Notes under the pieces: model-generated | Told to the model about the DNA's origin: nothing | Databases searched by the model: none | Seen by the model: the letters and a program-made list of their open reading frames with translations, nothing else | Source of the DNA: Alkaliphilus sp. NP8 | Lineage (GTDB): Bacteria > Bacillota > Clostridia > Peptostreptococcales > Natronincolaceae | Assembly (NCBI GenBank): GCA_015978205.1 | Contig: JADWMM010000001.1 | Coordinates: forward strand, 199,712-263,711 | Direction of reading: 5' to 3' | Length of the DNA stretch: 64,000 nucleotides | Part shown: positions 59,169 through 64,000 of the stretch, one piece after another | Position numbering within the stretch: position 1 is the first letter of the stretch | Layout of the letters: each line of letters starts with the position of its first letter | Position numbers and translations under genes: made by a program

Positions 59169-60863
59169 TTATTCATCTATTATTTCTATAATATCGTTTA
59201 TATCCTTTGGCAGTGTTTCTTTAAGAATTTCTTCAGGATCCTTTTTTTCTTCTTCATTTTCCATAGCAAGGCTACTTTCCATTACAAAAGAAAGGTCTAC
59301 AACCTGTCCTGTAATTCTATGAATTATAGTACATATATACTCTTTTGTTTTTTCTTTATCTAAAGCCTCTCTATGGAATCCAAAGCCCTCTTTAAAAGAG
59401 ATTACTAAAGCATTTCCTTTTAACTCGAAGACTTCTCCTTCTTTCAAAAGAGCCTGGATTTGCGCCTTTTTCTCTTTGCGCATTTCATCTAAAATGTCCT
59501 GCCATTTCCCTTTAATAACATTAAGATCTAATGGACTACTGCTAGTAATAGTTTTTTCTACTTGCTTTTGGTCTTCTATATTTTCTTTATTTGTACTTTC
59601 TACTACTACAGTATTTTTATTTACAGTTTTATTATTTGAATAAGGTACAGATTTATTTTGAAAGTCATTCTTTGGTAAAGATTTAATACTACTTCTTTGG
59701 ACTTTTATTTCTCCAGAGGCTATTGTGTTTTCTAACTCTTTTACTCTTTCTATAAGACCTTCTAATGAATCGTCACTTTCTTTTTTACATAGACTTACAA
59801 TAGCTATTTCTATTAATGCTCTAGGTTGAGCAGAGTTTTTGAGTTTACTTTCTACATCTGATAAATTATATATAAAAGAACTAATTTGATTTATACTGAA
59901 TAAACCTGCCTGCTCTTTAAGTAATTTTTTTCTTTCATCTGGTAAGCTTAATATTTCATCTACTTCTACATTCATTTTAACAAGTAATAGAGTTCTAAAA
60001 TGACTTATTAAGTCCTTAATAAGCCTTCCTGGATCTTTGCCCTCCATAATCATTTCATTTATAAGTGTAAGTACTGTAGATGTATCTTGTTTTGCTATTT
60101 TATCTACTATATTAAATATAAATTCATAATTAACCATACCTAATATACTTACTACATTATCATAGGTTAATGTGTTGTCAGTAAATGATACACATTGTTC
60201 TAAAATACTTAATGCATCTCTTAATGCACCTTCTGAATTAATTGCTATTAATCTAAGGGCTTCTTCTTCATAGTCAACATTTAATTCATTGCATATAAAA
60301 GATAAGCGACTTATTATATCTTTTATCTTAACTGGCTTAAAGTCGAATCTTTGACATCTGGATAATATAGTAGCTGGTATTTTTTGAGGTTCTGTAGTGG
60401 CTAATATAAATATAACATAACTTGGTGGTTCTTCTAAAGTTTTTAATAGAGCATTAAAGGCTCCAGTACTAAGCATATGAACCTCATCTATAATATAAAT
60501 TTTATATTTTCCTTTAGAAGGTGCATATTTAACATTTTCAATAATTTCTCTTGCATTATCTACCTTATTATTGGAAGCTGCATCTATTTCAATAACATCC
60601 ATTATATTTTCTGTTAAAATCCCTTCACATACTTCACAGTTATTACATGGATTAGCATCTTCAGGATTAATACAATTTACTGCTCTTGCAAATATTTTCG
60701 CTGTAGATGTTTTACCTGTTCCTCTGGTTCCTATAAATAAATAAGCATGAGCTATATTAGACGATTTAATTTGGTTTTTTAAAATTGTAGTTACTTGCTC
60801 TTGTCCTGCTACGTCTTCAAAAATATTAGGTCTAAACCTTCTGTACAGTGCTTTGTAGGACAT
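59169..60863 (-). CDS. dnaX: DNA polymerase III subunit gamma/tau
   Basis: 'MSYKALYRRFRPNIFEDVAGQEQVTTILKNQI', 'FIGTRGTGKTSTAKIFARAVNC'. Confidence 0.98.
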   Translation of the reverse strand: MSYKALYRRFRPNIFEDVAGQEQVTTILKNQIKSSNIAHAYLFIGTRGTGKTSTAKIFARAVNCINPEDANPCNNCEVCEGILTENIMDVIEIDAASNNKVDNAREIIENVKYAPSKGKYKIYIIDEVHMLSTGAFNALLKTLEEPPSYVIFILATTEPQKIPATILSRCQRFDFKPVKIKDIISRLSFICNELNVDYEEEALRLIAINSEGALRDALSILEQCVSFTDNTLTYDNVVSILGMVNYEFIFNIVDKIAKQDTSTVLTLINEMIMEGKDPGRLIKDLISHFRTLLLVKMNVEVDEILSLPDERKKLLKEQAGLFSINQISSFIYNLSDVESKLKNSAQPRALIEIAIVSLCKKESDDSLEGLIERVKELENTIASGEIKVQRSSIKSLPKNDFQNKSVPYSNNKTVNKNTVVVESTNKENIEDQKQVEKTITSSSPLDLNVIKGKWQDILDEMRKEKKAQIQALLKEGEVFELKGNALVISFKEGFGFHREALDKEKTKEYICTIIHRITGQVVDLSFVMESSLAMENEEEKKDPEEILKETLPKDINDIIEIIDE

Positions 60864-60901
60864 TGATTCACCTTCTTTTCTTTCGTTATATAAAAACTAA
60901 A

Positions 60902-62020
60902 TTAATTATATTTCAAGAAAATATTTTTTTCCTTTGTTACTATTACAATATTATGTTCAGATAATATAAAACTTTCTATAATATCACTTGTATAAGGATA
61001 TTCAAACTGAAGTTTACCATCTTTATCATATTTAAATAATGTTCTTAATGAATGAGCTATAATATCATTTTTATAATTATCTAAACCAACAATATCATCA
61101 CTTATTTTCATTTCATCTATAAGTTCTCCTTCATAAGATATTGTTTTTATTTTATTTCCATTAGATGAATAGATAATACTATTTTTATTTCTATTTTCAC
61201 CATATATAGATATATAATCTTCATTTGTATTATCTATCAATGTTATAGGTTCATTAAAGTCAGTTTGCCATTTTACTTCATTATTATTATCTATACTAAA
61301 TATATTTTTTTCATCTACTACAATTAAATCACTTTTAGAGTTGAAAAATACATTTAATATAACATTATTTTCTAAATTTTTTGTTCCTAATAAATTTCCT
61401 TGTAAATCGTAAATTAATATTTTATTCTTCAATTTACCTTCATCTGTTCCTATAGTGCTAATAGATATTCTATCATTCTTCTTTGAAATATCAAGGTTAG
61501 TTACTTCATCATCTCCAAGTGCTATTTCAGAAATTTTTTCACCTATTTCATTTATTATAGTAAAATATTTCACTGGACCTTCTATATTATGATATATTAT
61601 TACATAATTATCTTCACATATATTAAAGTCTTCATATGGTTTTTCTAATGTGTTTTCATATATTTCTTCTCCATCTTTATTAATTCGTATTATTTTATTT
61701 GTATTTTTATCTATTATATATACACTATTAGAATTTGTCTTTATTACTGGGTTAACTATCCCTAAATTTTTACTCCATAACTGCTCTCCATCTTTATTAT
61801 AATAAATTAAAATGCCTTCTATATATTTTATTAATCCCTTATTTAACTTCTTATAAACTGTTTGACTTCTATATGTTGTTTCTATCTCTTTAACTATAGA
61901 TAGGGCTGCACCGTCTGCCATAGTCTTAGCCTTTAAGTAATTAATAGTTCTAGGATTTATGAACAATAAAATAATCATAAAAACTATTATAATAAATAGT
62001 CTGTTTTTTTTCTTTCGCAT
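60902..62020 (-). CDS. Membrane-anchored beta-propeller-like protein, function unknown
   Basis: N-terminal TM then repeated blades such as 'IYYNKDGEQLWSKNLGIVN', 'IRINKDGEEIYENTLEK', 'FKYDKDGKLQFEYPY'. Confidence 0.65.
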   Translation of the reverse strand: MRKKKNRLFIIIVFMIILLFINPRTINYLKAKTMADGAALSIVKEIETTYRSQTVYKKLNKGLIKYIEGILIYYNKDGEQLWSKNLGIVNPVIKTNSNSVYIIDKNTNKIIRINKDGEEIYENTLEKPYEDFNICEDNYVIIYHNIEGPVKYFTIINEIGEKISEIALGDDEVTNLDISKKNDRISISTIGTDEGKLKNKILIYDLQGNLLGTKNLENNVILNVFFNSKSDLIVVDEKNIFSIDNNNEVKWQTDFNEPITLIDNTNEDYISIYGENRNKNSIIYSSNGNKIKTISYEGELIDEMKISDDIVGLDNYKNDIIAHSLRTLFKYDKDGKLQFEYPYTSDIIESFILSEHNIVIVTKEKNIFLKYN

Positions 62021-62138
62021 CTTTAAATCTCCTTATGAAAAATTAATGTTTCATGTGGAACATCAACTTAGAAATTATACTAAAACAAGCCTTTATCTAT
62101 GTTATATTCAATAAATTTTACTTAAATCCTCTATAACT

Positions 62139-63248
62139 TTATTTCTTTTTAAAAATTATAGAAAGTATAAATAACATGCCTATGTATCCGAATAATGGAT
62201 AAACGAATGTTACTAAATTTTTAAACCCTAATGTAGCAAGTGGTATGGATATTATGCAAATAATAATACTTATAATACTCTTGTTAATTCCTGTTAAATT
62301 TGAAAGTCCAGCTATACATCCATAACCGTTAGCAACTGCAGTAGTAAACATAGAAAGTAATAAAACTAAACTATATAAATTTTTCCATGTATTGCTTAAA
62401 CTACTTGCAACTTTGATCATAGGTACTTCTAATCCTATTATGCTACTATGTAAAACTAGTAAACTTAATAAAATTGTTAGGGCTAATATTCCTAGTATTA
62501 TTCCACCTAATAATCCACCTAATTTTGCAGCTTTTTTATTAACAATTAAAGAATCTAAAGAACACATAACTACTGTTGCCCCTATAGTATTATAAGCAAA
62601 GTAAGTAAAAGCAGACAATACCCACTTAAAATCACTTAATATTTTAATTATTAAATACTTTACTCCCTTCACATTATCAAATATATTACTGTCTATCAAT
62701 GGAGAGGTATGCAAGTTACTAAATATGAATTCATTTTTATATATAACATTAACTCCAACCCATAATATTATAAACACAAGGAAAGGTACTATGGCTTTAT
62801 TAACATTTGCAATTCCTTTAACTCCAAATAAAAAAACTAAAAAAGTTACTAAAGCCATTGCAATAATTCCATATTTGTAAGGTATATTAAAATTTTCATA
62901 AGCTACGGCTCCTCCACCAGACAGCATAACTGTATAACTAGTAAATAATAAAAATATTAATACTATGTTTATGACATTAAAGAATCTTTTTTCAAAATAT
63001 ATACTTGAAAACTCTTCAAAACTTTTTATTCTTTTTGTAAAAACAGTATTAAGTACTACCATTCCTAATAGCATAAATAAAATGGTTACTATAAATACTC
63101 CTAATGTACCTTTCATTCCATATGTACCAAAAAACTGAAGAATTTCCTGTCCTGAAGCAAATCCTGCTCCTATAACAGTTCCAATAAATACACTAGCTAA
63201 AGTATATGCTGATTTTTTTGTTGTCATATCTAACTCCTCCTTTTTCAA
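62139..63248 (-). CDS. YkvI-like polytopic membrane protein
   Basis: 'ASVFIGTVIGAGFASGQEILQFFGTYGMKG' N-terminus, about ten hydrophobic segments. Confidence 0.8.
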   Translation of the reverse strand: MKKEELDMTTKKSAYTLASVFIGTVIGAGFASGQEILQFFGTYGMKGTLGVFIVTILFMLLGMVVLNTVFTKRIKSFEEFSSIYFEKRFFNVINIVLIFLLFTSYTVMLSGGGAVAYENFNIPYKYGIIAMALVTFLVFLFGVKGIANVNKAIVPFLVFIILWVGVNVIYKNEFIFSNLHTSPLIDSNIFDNVKGVKYLIIKILSDFKWVLSAFTYFAYNTIGATVVMCSLDSLIVNKKAAKLGGLLGGIILGILALTILLSLLVLHSSIIGLEVPMIKVASSLSNTWKNLYSLVLLLSMFTTAVANGYGCIAGLSNLTGINKSIISIIICIISIPLATLGFKNLVTFVYPLFGYIGMLFILSIIFKKK

Positions 63249-63401
63249 TTATATGGTTATGAAAGAGTTTAGATAATAATAACTTTTTTATTAAAATTAG
63301 ATCCATATATTTGGATAATAAATAGAGTTTTCTGCATTATAAAAATTTTTTAGGAAAAACTAACTGTACATTAATCAGATTTTATTATAGGAGGAAAATT
63401 A

Positions 63402-63992
63402 ATGGCTTTATCTAATTTACAAAAAAATGACTCAATAAATATTAATTCGCCTATGGCCTCTGTTGAGTTTAGTATTATGCTATCTAAATATATTAATATG
63501 TACTATAAACCACCTTTTAAAGAATTAGTTATACTTTGCATTGGAACTGACCGGTCTACTGGAGATTCTTTAGGGCCTCTTGTTGGTCATAGTTTAATTA
63601 AATCTATTATTAAATATGATTATGTACATGTATACGGTACACTTGATGATCCTGTCCATGCTAAAAACTTAAAGGAAAAAATGAACCATATATACACTTC
63701 CTTAGAAAATCCTTTTGTTTTAGCAGTTGATGCTTGTTTAGGCAAAATAGATAGAGTAGGTTATATTGCTGTTAATAAAGGGCCTTTAAAACCTGGTGCC
63801 GGAGTAAATAAAAAACTTCCAGAGGTAGGAGATATACATATTACTGGTATTGTTAATTTAGGTGGATATATGGAATATATGGTACTTCAAAATACAAGAT
63901 TAAGTCTTGTAATGAAGATGTCTGATACCTTGGTTAGTTCTATTAAATATTCAATTTGGAAAATTAACCAAGAAAAATTAGCATTTAAATAA
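63402..63992 (+). CDS. yyaC: Spore protease YyaC (GPR-like fold)
   Basis: 'ELVILCIGTDRSTGDSLGPLVGHSLI', 'LAVDACLGKIDRVGYIAVNKGPLKPGAGVNKKLPEVGDIHITGIVNLGG'. Confidence 0.93.
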   Translation: MALSNLQKNDSININSPMASVEFSIMLSKYINMYYKPPFKELVILCIGTDRSTGDSLGPLVGHSLIKSIIKYDYVHVYGTLDDPVHAKNLKEKMNHIYTSLENPFVLAVDACLGKIDRVGYIAVNKGPLKPGAGVNKKLPEVGDIHITGIVNLGGYMEYMVLQNTRLSLVMKMSDTLVSSIKYSIWKINQEKLAFK

Positions 63993-64000
63993 AATAACAT

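Noticed and set aside
1-64000. CRISPR arrays, rRNA operons, intact prophage
   Set aside because: No regularly spaced direct repeats, no rRNA sequence and no phage structural genes seen.

Overview
AT-rich Firmicutes (Clostridia-like) chromosome segment, mostly housekeeping genes read on the minus strand: the walRK/yycHI/yycJ/htrA/rlmH block, dnaB-rplI-gdpP-yybS, glmS with its ribozyme, and dnaX-ybaB-recR, plus DnaD/DnaC-like genes and two tRNAs. The main accessory region is about 11.885-20.713 kb, immediately downstream of rlmH. Three same-orientation copies of a 21-bp sequence encoding the RlmH C-terminus (G-E-P-Y-H-K-stop) lie at 20711-20731 (the true rlmH end), 15650-15670 and 11885-11905. 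They differ only at synonymous third-codon positions. This is the arrangement expected of two tandem SCC-like integrative elements using the rlmH 3' end as attachment site. The proximal element (~5.1 kb) carries a candidate defence cluster (SIR2-like protein, HEPN/zinc-ribbon protein, LA2681-like HEPN protein) and a truncated large serine recombinase remnant. The distal element (~3.8 kb) carries DUF4489-like repeat-domain proteins, a broken membrane MerR gene and two poorly characterised proteins. Other notable items: a DUF1858 gene with an in-frame TGA at the second position of a CxxC motif followed by a hairpin at bacterial-SECIS spacing (candidate selenoprotein), a dense DnaA-box cluster at 39.35-39.54 kb, and an apparently frameshifted S41 peptidase. 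All assignments come from reading the sequence and recalled family motifs; no database search was run.
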